64,000 bases of DNA from Pyronema omphalodes (Eukaryota > Ascomycota > Pezizomycetes > Pezizales > Pyronemataceae): contig JAJJXM010000044.1 in NCBI GenBank assembly GCA_024516155.1, forward strand, positions 1 to 64,000. Reading direction: 5' to 3'. Position numbers and translations under genes: made by a program. Shown piece after piece: positions 11,801 to 23,600 of this stretch. How positions within the stretch are numbered: position 1 is the stretch's first letter; each line of letters opens with the position of its first letter. Under the pieces are notes generated by a model. The model did not search any database. It saw only the letters and a program-made list of their open reading frames with translations, and was not told where the DNA came from.

Positions 11801-12538
11801 TGATATTGATCCACTTACGGAATTTCTCAGGGACTTGTTGAAGTGCCTCTGACAATTCCTCTTTAGTGGCAATGGCTGATATATGGCCTATAACTGAGGC
11901 CTCAGGGTGGTCGAGTACTCGTCTATCGACCTTAAGGGAGAATGTACTGGCCTGAGCCTTAGTACAATGTTCGGTGCAACGTGGAGTTGTGAAGGAGATG
12001 TTATTGCTTTCTCCCCACATGTTGCAAGGTTGGTGTTTTGCCATCCACCAGTATGGTAAGATGACATCGCAGTCGCTGTCAAGAGGGGCGACTTCGAAGG
12101 ATTCGGCAGCAAAGTGTTGTTTATGTTGCAGCATGAAAGGTACCGTAAAGAATTCTCCAGCTCCAGCAACTACCTCATTATTGAAGTTGCGTATTTGAAG
12201 AGGCTGGTCTCTCTTGACAGTAGGAATTTTGTAAGTTTGGACAAAACCTTTGTCCAGTAAAGCTGAGGTGGAGCCTGTATCAAGTAGGACTCGCACCGTC
12301 CGAAATTTGTTCTTTGACCAATTCAACACCATGTTGATTATTGGCCTTTTTCCGTGATAAGGTGGAACCACAGCTTCCATGATAGTTTCTTTGGAAGAGG
12401 TTCCTTTGTCGGTTCGTCGAAGTTTTGTCTTGGTCGACTCCAAGCTGTCCAATATTTTCCTTTTTGTTCCTGAACATATGATATTTTCCGCGTCAGATAT
12501 ACATTCTCCCTCCTCAGGTGACGCAACCCTAGAGGACC
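8844..12538 (-). CDS. D Pol polyprotein
   Basis: Open from the gag overlap to the stop at 8844. Counting from the leucine at 12452 (a TTG codon, 1202 residues) the domains are: protease with LLDTGSTSALL at about 56-66; RT about 270-460 with FTKMDLKNGYH and YIDD at 397-400; RNase H about 540-650 with VETDASDFALGAVLSQ and YEIHDKELLAIV; integrase with an HHCC zinc region (HNSKIAGHFGQ ... CLECQKDK), and core motifs MDFITDLP, SDRDSRF and HPQTDGQTERLN; C-terminal chromodomain with YLVKWLGWPNKKDW. There is no ATG near the start: Pol is in the -1 frame relative to the end of gag, with a T run right at the gag stop (12539-12545), so it is probably made as a Gag-Pol fusion. The chromodomain is expected to bind methylated histone H3 and steer integration to heterochromatin. 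No inactivating change is seen. Confidence 0.95.
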
Positions 12539-14730
12539 TTAAAAATCCGACTCCTCATCATTTTGCTCAATCGCCCAAATCCTAGGCTGAGCATCTTCCA
12601 TCATCTCATCGTCGTCATCCTGCCGCACTGCTGCGGTCTTTGTCTTTTTATTTTCTTTGGGCTTCTCCTGCCCTTTGTTTCCTTCATCATCATCGTCTCT
12701 CTTCCTCTTGCCAGAGGAAGCAACCTTTCCTTCGCCAGAGAGCTCTGTTCCCCCAACTGTCTTCTTTGCATAACAATCGAACATTTTATGTCCAGATCTT
12801 CCGCACCTCCAACAGTCAGCCTTATCTTTTTATGTTTATCGATTTCGCTCTGAGGGACATTCTGCAGAGCTTCCCTTCCTGACGCAAAGATGGACTTCTT
12901 GTCCTTTTTTCCAGAAAAAACCTTTTTCTCTTTTTTATCCTTGAACTTATCCTTGTGCTGCACCTCCTTGGGGCGCACAGTTTCCTTGTTCTTTCCTTTA
13001 TCCTTATGGCGGTCCTCCCGCACTTCCAAAGTCTTTTTCTTATGACCTTTTAATTCTTCTTCCAAATTTTCCACAACATGAGCAGCTTCCTTAACTGCAT
13101 CAATCATTCCTTCATCATCAGTTGGGATTCCCCCAAACCTTTGATATACCATCTTTTTAATGGCAGGCGTCATAGCCTCCCAAATGACATTCCTATACAT
13201 CGGACCGATTGCTCCCACACGCATATTTAGGTCCTCCAATTTTGTAATATAGTCATCAATATCTCCATCGTACTGGAGTTCCGTAATCCTCTTAACGTCC
13301 TTCTGGGCTTCCCGCTTATCCTCAAACCTTGTTTCAATAGAGCTTGAGAAAGCTTGCCAAGTATCCTTTAATCCTTGTCGTTGAATTGATTTCCGTCTTT
13401 CCTGGTGCCAACTTAACGCCTTGTGCGTAAGTAAACTTCCAACCCATTTTACCTGGTCATCCTCGTCTGGAAAGGCCTTGGCGTATGTTGCGATGTAATC
13501 TTGAACAGACATCCACCAAGCCCTAAACAAATTTTTGTCCTTCCCAGAAAAATATTGAGGAGCCTTCATTTCGGGCATTTTGGGTCTCCTTGGCTCGTTA
13601 ACCCCAGATTGCTGTAATTTCTGAACAAGTGACTCCAAGAATGCCTCCGTGGCATTTGTTGCTTCAGGCTTCTTTTGTTGAGCCTTTTGTTTGCGCTCCT
13701 GGCGCTTCCTTTCCAACGCTTTTCTGATGTATGAATCATCTGAGTCTTCGCCGTCCGAAGGATCAGATGGTGGTGGTGGAGGTGGTGGGAGTCCTCCTCC
13801 TGGTGGTTTACTGCCCCTACCACCATTTCTGCCGTTGTCTGCAGGGTTTCCATCTTCTGATGGAGGCAAGGGGACTTCTGGTGCTCTGCCGAGGGAGGGA
13901 GGTCTGGGAGTCATCTCCTCATGCATAGCCTCGGTTAGAGACTTAGCATCGAAATGCTCCTTTCTCTGGATTTTTGACATAACAAGGCCAATAACCTTGT
14001 TTACCAATTCCATCTTTTCCTCCTCTCTCTGCTCTTCATAATCCAGCAGACGTTGCTGGTGCACCTCTTCAGCTCTAGAAAGAGCTGCAATCCGCCTATC
14101 TCTTTGTTCATCATCCTGCTCTCGGATGGCGTCTTGTGTATTCTTTTGAAAGGCCCATTCCTCGATTTCCTTGTTGATTTGTAATTGCCTCTGGGCAAAG
14201 GCTTCGAGGATGGCATTGGTCGTCTGAATGCCGTGTTTGAGTCTTGCTGCAGCCGCTTGGTTGGCTGCCTCTTTGGTTTGAGTGTCCGTGGCAAGTTCGC
14301 CAATTGTCCTCCAAACTTGGCCGGCAAAGTCGTTGCTGGCCTGAACGAGTCTGGTAACGGTTTGAAGGTTGACCTCTTGGTCAAGATTCCCCTTCTTTGC
14401 TAGGATGTCGTAAGCTTTCTGCATTCCCTGGGCCATTTCCTGATAGAGTCCCTTCATCCGTTGTAGTTCTTCGTTCATTGCAGCTCCTGATCCTGCTGCT
14501 TCCATCAATCTCTTAATGTCCTCCTCAGTCGAATTCATCCTTTCCATCATTAAAATCACCCACTGTGGCACCTCGCCTAGGTGAAGAGTGGTGCCATGAT
14601 GAACCCTTGGTTGTCCCACAGAGGTGACCTCCTCCCAGGAGCGAGGACGGGTGATGCTGACAGTATCAGCCATAGGCGCATCAAGTCCGTCGTCATGGGT
14701 GGCACCGCCGGTGAGTCTGTGTGAGGCCAT
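12539..14730 (-). CDS. D Gag, large, with one frame break before the zinc knuckle
   Basis: Starts at ATG 14730 (MASHRLTGG). The long frame runs about 635 residues to near 12820: a charged, glutamine-rich N-terminal half likely to be coiled coil (about 14000-14500), a low-complexity proline/glycine segment (about 13750-13850), a capsid-like region (KMPEMKAPQYFSGKD ... WMSVQDYI, about 13480-13570), and a lysine-rich tail. The CCHC knuckle CWRCGRSGHKMFDC (about 12775-12815) is in the -1 frame, as is the acidic C-terminus that ends at TAA 12539-12541. The break falls at CATAAAAAGAT (about 12825-12835). It is either a 1-bp deletion in this copy or an unusual -1 frameshift inside gag; I favour mutation. 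Confidence 0.85.
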
Positions 14731-14837
14731 TGTAGATTGAAGTTTTCGTTTGTAGTGTTTTGGAGGAGTGTTGGTGTTTCTTGCCCTAGAAGAGGGTCTT
14801 CCGTATTCGTGTCGATAAGTAAACTTAGTAGCTTGAG

Positions 14838-14849
14838 CCTTAAGTTTAT
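14838..14849 (-). promoter_or_regulatory. D putative primer binding site (self-priming type)
   Basis: Two bases inside the 5' LTR the element strand reads ATAAACTTAAGG. The 5' LTR RNA contains its exact complement at 14979-14990, about 95 nt downstream of the TATA box at 15083-15090. No typical tRNA 3'-end complement starting with TGG is seen, so priming by the element's own RNA (Tf1 mechanism) is plausible. The match contains the palindrome CTTAAG, which lowers its weight. Confidence 0.55.
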
Positions 14850-14851
14850 AG

Positions 14852-16210
14852 TGTGAACCTGGGTATTGAGGCTTTCAATACAGAGGCTTTTCCGATCAGT
14901 TGGTGCTTCGTTCGAAAGATATTCAACTAATAGATTTTCTCAAGAAGCCAGGAAGTTAACTAATCGATCACAGGCCAAATAAACTTAAGGGTCTCGTCCT
15001 GAGGTATTTGGTGTAGAATGGTAACGTCGTAACAAGAGATCAAGTTGCTGATGCTGGAGGAGACAGTGGGAAGACTTGGGGTCTTTTATAGACTTTCGTC
15101 TACAAGTTCGCCCAGACTTCCCAAGGGAACCAACTTCCAAACTAAGCCTAGGAGATAAGACGTGAGTCAATTCTTTGACAAATCTGCTGATGGCTCGCAT
15201 CATGCTGCATGCGCAATTATATTAATTGCTCACTTGCATGATGACCTTCGTGTCAGATTAATCCTTGACATTCCTTGCCGTGCTACCACACCTTCCAATC
15301 AGATATTGGGGTTAAGCGCCTAGTGGAGGGTGACTCCATTTGAGCGCATAATGCAGTGACTCCTCTGATGATGACATGTGAGTCATATATCTTATGAGTC
15401 GTCTTGATCATAGATCTCCCTAGAGAATCTCGATTGCGAGTGAAGGAATCTGACATCATAAGGCCGACTATGCCTTACCGGAGCGCACTGCCCCGTCACA
15501 TTCCTGTGTGATGTCATAACAGCCCCACCTGCGCGCACGTGCGCGCAGCCACACCCTGGTGTGTACGCAAACGCCGTCTTATCTTGCAGTTGGTAGTCAT
15601 TGGCCTAAGGTCGCGTCATATCAGTTCCATCCAACAGTTTCCCTGAGTGGTGTTCCTTGCTGCAGGACGTCGTCTCATGCTAACGCAATCTTGACCCTTG
15701 TCCTGAGCTCCACTCCTGTTGGCTGACTAGACTCTGCCTTGTTCCTTGGCCGACTATCCGCCCAACCCAGACCTCGGATGATCCTATTCGTCTGCCTTGC
15801 ACTGTCCTGAGAATTCCCTTCTCTTGCAAGCCCTCTGGTAGCCGTGCTTGGTGGAACACAACCTCAAGTATAAGGAGGTGTCCTTTCGCCGTCGTCTTCT
15901 GTCTCCATCAGCGTCGTCTGTAGTTTTCTCATGGGTAAGTCGACACCCATGAGGTAAGTTGTTCCTCGTTCCCATCCATCTGTGATCCTCCCAAACTGAC
16001 AGTGAATAACAGGTAGGGACGCCTCGGGCCGGGATCCTCGTGAGGTCCTTTCGGAAAGTCACGAATCACGTGACGTGGCTAGCTGGAGCTCCTCAGGGGG
16101 TTCCGGCCCGGGATACTAACCTTATTATTCATTCTCCTGTCGAGTTTGCCATGTTCTCTAAATGTTATACATGTTACCTATTCTATACTCACACAATATA
16201 GGGTGTGACA
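14852..16210 (-). repeat. D 5' LTR
   Basis: 1359 bp. The TATA box TATAAAAG is at 15083-15090 on the element strand, so transcription would start near 15050 and run leftward. A palindromic GCGCGCACGTGCGCGC-like core is near 15531-15547. Confidence 0.96.
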
Positions 16211-16986
16211 CGGTTGCCCTGTTGAAGTTTATCCAATTCCGCAGATGCAGTACCAACTTGATCAGGATCTCCGAAGGCAGCTTCCAGAATTGTAATGAGA
16301 GCCTCAACGTCCTTAAGCTTAATCTTATCTGTAAGGACGTAGGGTTGGATTTGATTCTGAGCGTTGCCTTTGAGATATCCATAAGTATAACGTAGCTTAT
16401 GTTGATCATCGGTAAAACGGGAGGAGTCTCCGGCCAGTTTGGATCTGACCTTCGAGATGAAGTTCAAGAGTTCCTTGCGTTCACCAGAGAACTCAGGTGG
16501 GTGGGGTAATTCGATAGGACGGGTATTCGGAAGGGGACCGTTCTTCGTAAGGGCTTGTGGGAGTCGAACGGAGGCGTTGGCGCTTTCGAGATCCCTCTCC
16601 AAGTCGGTAATTCGTTGGGCGTAGAGGGAGTTGTCCTTTCGAGCTTCTGTGAGTTCGACTCGGAGGTCGTCTCTAAGTTGACAGTCTCGTTCGTATTCCT
16701 TTACGGCGTTGCGGACCAATTTGATCTTCGTGGGGTCCTGTTCGACCTCCAACCTTTCGGCTTCGTTGAGGTACAGGGCCACGACGACCTTGTTATTTTG
16801 GTCCATTTCGAGGGATTCACGGAGGTGCCAGATCTTGGTTTCGTTGTTATATTGAATTCGAGTTGCTGCGTATTCGTTTCCGAGTTGTCGAGCAATTTCG
16901 ATTTCGTCGAGGACGACGGGGTTTTCGAGGGAACGGAAAATCGGTAATACATTGATGAATTCGTAGAACCAGAGGTTGTGAAGCAT
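16211..16986 (-). pseudogene. A1 gag, proximal part
   Basis: Starts at ATG 16986 (MLHNLWFYEF). An extended acidic, charged helical region (about 16550-16900) resembles a coiled coil, followed by the capsid-like segment PEFSGERKELLNFISKVRSK and KLRYTYGYLKGNAQN. It is broken at the CGGTT duplication by element D. The frame is also open upstream of the ATG back to the LTR edge, and the ATG itself is missing in A2, so the true start in family A is uncertain. Confidence 0.88.
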
Positions 16987-17049
16987 GTAAAGCTTGTTGT
17001 AATCGAGAGTTGACGGTAGAGCCGGCAGGTCTTGATTCCACAGTTATGT

Positions 17050-18189
17050 TGTAACGGCGAACAAGGGAGAGATAGCTGACGGAGAACCTGAGGGCTCTTC
17101 TCCATTATTCACTCTTGAGTTCAATGGATATAACCTTATAATAACTTCAACGTTAGAAACTCTTGAGCTGTGTCAAGCATCAACTTAGAGACTTTCTGTG
17201 TTTGGAAGTTTAAGGAAATAAACAAAGATTTCAAGGGACAAAGAGATCCAAAGACGGGAACGAGGACGAGGACGTAAACAAAGATTTCGACAAGGTATTT
17301 GAATTTGTAAATCAACAAATAACTGTGTAAGGAGAAAAAAAAAACAAAATAAACAAAGAAAGAAACAATCCTCTTATATACAATTTTTCCTCCTTACACG
17401 CCGAGCCACTATTTGCAGATTTTTCCCGAAAAATAACTAAGTAAACAACGCGGTCGCGGTTGCGCGTTCTAGACGCGCTAACGCGTTCGTACCAAATTAG
17501 CGGGTTTGCGTGCACAGCCTCGTCGTGCGCTCGTTAGCGTATCTCGCGTGCGCCATAGCGTAACTCGCGTGCGCAGTAGCGTACTTCGCGTGCGCGCTAG
17601 CGTAACCCTACGCGTAGTCACGCGCTCGCTTCTGTAACCCTAATCGTGCGCGTCCGTCCGTAACCCTAACCCTAGCTGTGCGCGTACGGTCACAAACCTA
17701 ACCCTAGTTTGTGTGCGTGCGGGTGCAACCCTAACCCTAGTCACGTGAATCCAGATCAGCTGCGGTTGGAAAGATGGTGCAATACTGATAAGGTCACATG
17801 ACTAGATCTTATCTTATCGATAAGATGATCGTGCCCTAGCCCTAGTCACGTGTGCGCACATTAGTAGACCAGTGCGCGTGCATACTGATCTACTACTGAT
17901 TAGAACACGTGACCGATCTTATCTAATCGGATAAGATGATCGGTAGACCGTAGGTATGGAATTTCCGAAAAGGGATCCGAGCTGACCCCTCACCCTGGGG
18001 GTAGGTCACGTGACCTTTTTGACAATTTGGGAATTGAGCGTAACCCTAACCCAGGCGAGTGACGAGTGATGATCGAAGACCGAAGGATAATAGAAATAAA
18101 TAAACAAACGAGTGCTGAATAATGAAGCGAATGATAATAGGTGAATGAATGACGAGGAGGGGGAAGGTAATAATTCTCGAGCCGTGACA
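17050..18189 (-). repeat. A1 5' LTR
   Basis: 1140 bp, ends at the GTCAC duplication (18190-18194). TATA box TATATAAG at 17373-17380 on the element strand; about 50 nt further the transcript would contain TTACACAGTTAT (17319-17330), complementary to the primer binding site just outside the LTR (17039-17047; 9 of 12 positions kept in this copy). Confidence 0.95.
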
Positions 18190-19297
18190 GTCACGTGATT
18201 CGTGACTTTCCGAAAGGACCTCACGAGGATCCCGTCCTGAGGCGTCGCTACCTGTTATACACTGTCAGTTTGGGAGGATCACAGATGGATGGGCACAAGT
18301 ATCAACTTACCTCATGGGTGTCGACTTACCCATGAGAAAACTACAGACGACGCTGATGGAGAACAGAAGACGACAGCGAAGGGACACCTCCTTATACTTG
18401 AGGATGTGTTCCACCACGCACGGCTACCAGAGGGCTTGCAAGAGGAGGGAATTCTCAAAAGCATGCAAGGCAGGCGTATGGGATCATCCGAGGTCTGACT
18501 TGGACGGATAGTCGGCCAAGGAAGAAGGCAGAGTCTAGTCAGCCAACAGGGTGGAGCTCGGAACAAGGGTCAAGATTGCGTCAGCATGAGACAATGTTCT
18601 GCAGCAAGAAGGAAACCGTTGGATGGAACTGATATGACGCGACCTTAGGCCAATGCCTACCAACTGCAAGATAAAACGGCGTTTGCGTACACACCAGGGT
18701 GTGGCTGCGCGCAAGTGCGCGCAGGTCGGGCAAATCACCTCACACATGAATGTGACGGGGTAGTGCGCTCCGGTAAGGCATGGTACGCCTTATGATGTCA
18801 GATTCCTTCACTTGCAATCGAGATTCTCTAGGGAGATCTATGATCGAGAAGACTCATAAGATATATGACTCACATGTCATTATCAGAGGAGTCATTGCAT
18901 TATGCGCTCAAGTGGAGTCACCCTCCACTAGGCGCACAACCCCAATACCTGACTGGAAGGTGTGGTAGCACGGCGAGGAATGTCAAGGATTGATCTGACA
19001 CGAAGGTTATCATGCAAGTGAGCAATTAATATAATTGCGCATGCAGGATGATGCGAGCCATCGGCAGATTTGTCAAAGGATTGACTCACGTCTTATCTTC
19101 TAAGCTTAGTTTGGAAGTTGGTTCCCTTGGGAAGTCTGGGCGAACTTGTAGACGAAAGTCTATAAAAGCCCCTAAGTCCTCCCACCGTCTCCTCCATCAT
19201 CAGCAACCTGATCCCTTGTTACGACGATACCTTTCTACACCAAATACCTCAGGAAGAGACCCTTAAGTTTATTCGGCCTGTGATCGATTAGTTTACT
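18190..19297 (+). repeat. D-family LTR (D'), second part, first array copy
   Basis: Continues the D LTR begun at 1751, starting with the GTCAC duplication and matching the reverse complement of D LTR sequence through TATAAAAG (about 19161) and CTTAAGTTTATTCGG to GATCGATTAG. The last about 100 bp of a normal D LTR are absent; from 19286 the sequence switches to the 5' end of LINE E2. D' is more diverged from D than the two D LTRs are from each other, so it is older. Confidence 0.9.
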
Positions 19298-19499
19298 TTC
19301 CATCCAGTGCTTGCCCCCCTTTCTCCTGGTCTGTAGTTGCGCAGACACCTCCCTTTATCTTGTTGAGAACATCACTACCATGTCTCAACGCAATCTCCAC
19401 ACTTTCAGGTTCAGGAACACCGTTCACGTCGGGTCCCCTCCTCCACCGTCCCCCGAAAGATCCACACCGACACCTAGTGGAGCGCGCAAACGCCCCACT
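19298..19499 (+). mobile_element. LINE E2, 5' end (first array copy)
   Basis: About 200 bp that match the start of LINE E1 at 59942: 5' untranslated sequence, then ATG 19380 and the first about 40 codons of ORF1 (MSQRNLHTFRFRNT, then SPERSTPTPSGARKR). Cut at 19500 by the LTR of A2. The left junction GATTAGTTTACT lies inside the D' LTR. An almost identical segment cut at the same base is at 61739-61940. Confidence 0.85.
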
Positions 19500-20640
19500 T
19501 GTAACGGCGAACAAGGGAGAGATAGCTGACGGAGAACCTGAGGGCTCTTCTCAATTATTCACTCTTGAGTTCAATGAAGATAACCTTATAATAACTTCAA
19601 CGTTAGAAACTCTTAAGCCGTGTCGAGCATCAACTTAGAGACTTTCTGTGTTTAGAAGTTTAAGGAAATAAACAAAGATTTCAAGGGACAAAGAGATCCA
19701 AAGACGGGAACGAGGACTAGGACGTAAACAAAGATTTCGACAAGGTATTTGAATTTGTAAATAAACAAATAACTGTGTAAGGAGAAAAAAAAAACAAAAT
19801 AAACAAAGAAAGAAACAATCCTCTTATATACAATTTTTCCTCCTTACACGCCGAGCCACTATTTGCAGATTTTTCCCGAAAAATAACTAAGTAAACAATG
19901 CGGTCGGGGTTGCGCGTTCTAGACGCGCTAACGCGTTCGTACCAAATTAGCGGGCTTGCGTGCACAGCCTCGTTGCGCGCTCGTTAGCGTATCTCGCGTG
20001 CGCGATAGCGTAACTCGCGTGCGCGGTAGCGTACTGCGCGTGCGCGCTAGCGTAACCCTAAGCGCAGTCACGCACGCGCTTCCGTAACCCTAATTGTGCG
20101 CGTGCGTCTGTAACCCTGACCCTAGCTGTGCGCGTACGGTCACAAACCTAACCCTAGTTTGTGTGCGTGCGGGTGCAACCCTAACCCTAGTCACGTGAAT
20201 CCAGATCAACTGTGTTCGGAATGATGGTGCAATACTGATAAGGTCACATGACTAGATCTTATCTTATCGATAAGATGATCGTGCCCTAGCCCTAGTCACG
20301 TGTGCGCACATTAGTAGACCAGTGCGCGTGCATACTGATCTGCTACTGATTACGGACACGTGACCGATCTTATCTAATCGGATAAGATGATCGGTAGACC
20401 GTAGGTATGGAATTTCCGAAAAGGGATCCGAGCAGACCCCTAACCCTGGGGATAGGTCACGTGACCTTTTTGACAATTTGGGAATTGAGGGTAACCCTAA
20501 CCCAGGCGAGTGACGAGTAATGATCGAAGACCGAAGGATAATAGAAATAAATAAACAAACGAGTGCTGAATAATGAAGCGAATGATAATAGGTGAATGAA
20601 TGACGAGGGGGGGGAAGGTAATAATTCTCGAGCCGTGACA
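19500..20640 (-). repeat. A2 3' LTR (A3-type)
   Basis: 1141 bp. It shares with the A3 LTR at 61941 the variants GTTCGG (about 20214), TACGGACACG (about 20351), GAGGGTAACC (about 20486), GAGTAATGATC (about 20515) and a longer G run near 20607. The three other A LTRs have different bases at these places. Confidence 0.95.
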
Positions 20641-20679
20641 GGATCCCCCTTCTTGGACTGAGCTCCGACGAAGTAACTT

Positions 20680-23600
20680 CTAAGATAAGTTGGGGAGGGG
20701 TCCCGGTTTATCGGGGTACTTTTTATGAAAGTCGTCAACGGCTTTATTATCGGAATGGAGTTCGGCGGGTTCCCAATCTGGCATATCGTATCCAACCCAT
20801 TTAACCATATACTGGAGTTTCTTCGATGAAGTATTCGTCTTCACCGTCGATTTCCACCGGGGGTGGTGGGTCTGATTGTTGAACGGGGTAGGGGTCATTC
20901 GCAGCGGGTTCCAATAGGGAAACATGTTGAACGTTGTGGCATTTCATCGTCGGGGGTAGTTCTAATCGGTAGGCATAGGGGGATACTTTGGCGATAATCT
21001 TGAGGGGTCCGTAACGTTTGTTGTCTAATTTCCGGGAGGGTCGACGGGTTTTCCAATTGCGGGCATTCATCCATACCAGATCTCCGGGCTGATAATTCGG
21101 TGACGGGAGTCGATGTATATCGGCATTCTCTTGATAACGTATATTAGATCTCTTGATTTCAGCTCGCAGATGGTTATGGATTTCGGCGAGGGTTTTCGAA
21201 GTTGTGAGGGCCCGTCGATGGTTTACATCGTTCGTAGCTGCTGGGAGTAAATCGAATTGGCAACGGGGGTCGAATCCTTTATTAGCAAAGAACGGGGATG
21301 TTCCCGTTGTCTCGGATGCTTGGTTATTCGCAGCGAATTCTGCTAATGGTAACCAGTCAGCCCAATCGTCTTGAAGATAGTTGACGTGGGCTCGGAGGTA
21401 TTGTTCCATAATAGCGTTCATTCGTTCTGCTTGACCGTCCGTTTGTGGATGGAATGCCGTAGATAATCGAGGCTCGATTCCCAAACGTCGACAGAGATTC
21501 TTCCAAAACAAAGCAGCGAATTGGGGTCCTCGATCAGAGATAATGGTAAGGGGGAGTCCATGCAATCGAAAGATGTGGGTAATAAACAAAGACGATAATT
21601 CCTTTGCGTCGATATCTGTTCGACAGGCAATCAGATGTCGTTCTTTGGTTAATCTGTCCACAACTACCCAAATTGCATGACACCCATTGGACCATGGTAA
21701 TCCTGTTACGAAGTCCATTGATATGTCCTGCCAGGGTCTTTCTGGAATAGGTAGTGGGCGTAGGATACCAAACGGGGCATGTCTGGTAGGTTTCGAACGT
21801 TGGCAGGTATGGCAATTTTGAATATATCTTTCCACGTCTGTCCTCATCTGGGGCCACGTATAGGTTCTTGAGAGGTTTTCTAATGTTTTAGATCTACCTG
21901 GGTGTCCAGCCGTAGGAGAGTCGTGGGGTTGTTGCATTAGGTGTAATCGTAGAGGTTCGTAATTCGGGACCCATAAACATCCCCGGTAGAGTAAACAGTT
22001 ATTGTTTACTGTACATTCAGCTAATGTAATGTCTTTACAATAACGAGTGTTATTGTTTAGCATTTCAATAACCTTAGTAGGGAATGGGTCTTTCTCGTAG
22101 GCTTCCGTGAAGAGCTGGGATAAGGTGGGGTTTGTTTGTTGTGGGTCCGGTATTACGGTTCGTTGCGAATTCGTTATTGTTTGTTGATTACTGGGGGTAA
22201 CAGCCGCAACGTGAAGGATATTCTCTGGCTTAATGATTGTTGTGTGGTTCTCTAGGGAGCGTTCATCCCCCTCTTTAGGCGGATCTCCGGATCGACGAGT
22301 CAGTGCGTCTGGTTTACCGCCTGCGGTACCGGGGCGGTAAACAATCTTAAAATTAAACTGAGACAAGAACTGGGACCAACGGGCTTGACGGCGGTTCAAG
22401 AGCTTTGTCGAAGTAAAATATTCCAGATTCTTATGATCTGACAGCACTCGAATGGGGTTAATAACAGATTGCAATTCGGGACGCCATTCTTCGAAAGCCC
22501 GGACGATAGCCATGAGTTCTTTATCGTATATCTCATAATTACATTCGGCGGGGGAATGTTTCTTTGAGAAGTAAGCAATAGGATGTAAGATTCCTTCGTC
22601 ATCTTACTGAGAAAGTACTCCGGCAGAGACATAATCGGAAGCATCGGTTTCGACAATAACATCCCGGTCTGGGTCGAAACGAGCCAGAACGGGGGCGGAT
22701 GTAAATGTCGATTTCGATTCCTCAAAGGCCTGTTGCTGGGGTACCGACCAGACGAAAGGAACTCCTTTTCGTGTGAGTAATGTGAGAGGTTGGACTATTT
22801 TTGAATAGTTCTTAACAGAAGGTCGATAGAAATTTGCAAAACCCAAAAATGCTCTAACATCTTTGAGGTTCCGGGGAGATTCCCAATCTCGAACTTCAGT
22901 AATCTTTTCAGGGTCCATCTTTATTCCTTCTGTACTGATGATGAGTCCAAAGTACTTTACTTCCTTCTGATGGAACTCGCATTTCTCTGGTTTGAGATGT
23001 AACCCTGCTTTTTCGAATGCTTCGAGGATCAATTTCACATGTTGTTTATGTTCTTCGAGGTTATCCGAATAGATCAGGGTGTCATCCAAATAGGCAGTAC
23101 AGAATCGATCAAGGTAAGGTGCCAATACGTCGTTAATGAAGTTCTGAAACGTTGCAGGGGCATTGGTAAGCCCGAAGGGCATAATCCATGATTCGAATAA
23201 TCCGTAGCGGGTACGAAAGGCGGTTTTCCATTCTTCCCCATTTGCCATACATATTAAGTTATACGCTCCCCTAATGTCGAGCTTAGTGAACCACTTAGCT
23301 CTTGAAAGGTTCATTAAGGTATCCTGCATCAGGGGAAGAGGGTAGCGATTCTTGATCGTTCCGGCGTTGATTCCACGATAATCGACCACCAAACCCAATG
23401 AACCATCGCCTTTCTTTACGAAAAGAATGGGAGCAGCCGCTGGGGATGAAGAGGCACGGATGAAACCTTTGGTGAGGTTTTCATCTAACCAACGTTTCAA
23501 TTTCTCCAACTCTGGACGTGATAGGGAGTAAAGGGGGCCAAAGGGAGGCTGAAAACCATCGACGAGTGATATCTTGTGATCCGACGGTCGATGGGGCGGT

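Larger units (their letters stand above)
7313..16210 (-). mobile_element. D, complete young chromovirus inserted in A1 gag
   Basis: 8898 bp, flanked by CGGTT (7308-7312 and 16211-16215). LTRs 7313-8672 and 14852-16210 differ by about three substitutions and one T indel, so insertion was recent. Internal order on the - strand is PBS, gag, pol, polypurine tract. It is the only copy here with a fully open pol. Gag has a one-base frame break before the zinc knuckle, so whether this copy is active depends on that site. Older D LTR material (D') lies outside A1 in opposite orientation. Confidence 0.96.
1892..18189 (-). mobile_element. A1, Ty3/gypsy chromovirus, family A (contains nested D)
   Basis: Full-length LTR retrotransposon on the - strand: 3' LTR 1892-3032, pol, gag, 5' LTR 17050-18189. 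It is flanked by GTCAC duplications and inserted in a D-type LTR. Its own length without the nested D element (7313-16210) is about 7.4 kb. Domain order in pol is protease, reverse transcriptase, RNase H, integrase, chromodomain. The polypurine tract AAGAAGGGGGATCC lies next to the 3' LTR (about 3033-3046). Gag is split by D, and pol carries three frameshifts and two stops, so the copy is not autonomous. Confidence 0.95.

Noticed and set aside
12563..14403. + strand frames opposite D gag
   Set aside because: Antisense of Lys/Glu- and Gly/Pro-rich gag codons; no recognisable domain or start context.
17030..17049. tRNA primer site TGGAATCAAGACC in A1
   Set aside because: The TGG is TGT in A2 and the sequence does not resemble a tRNA 3' end; self-complementarity explains the site better.
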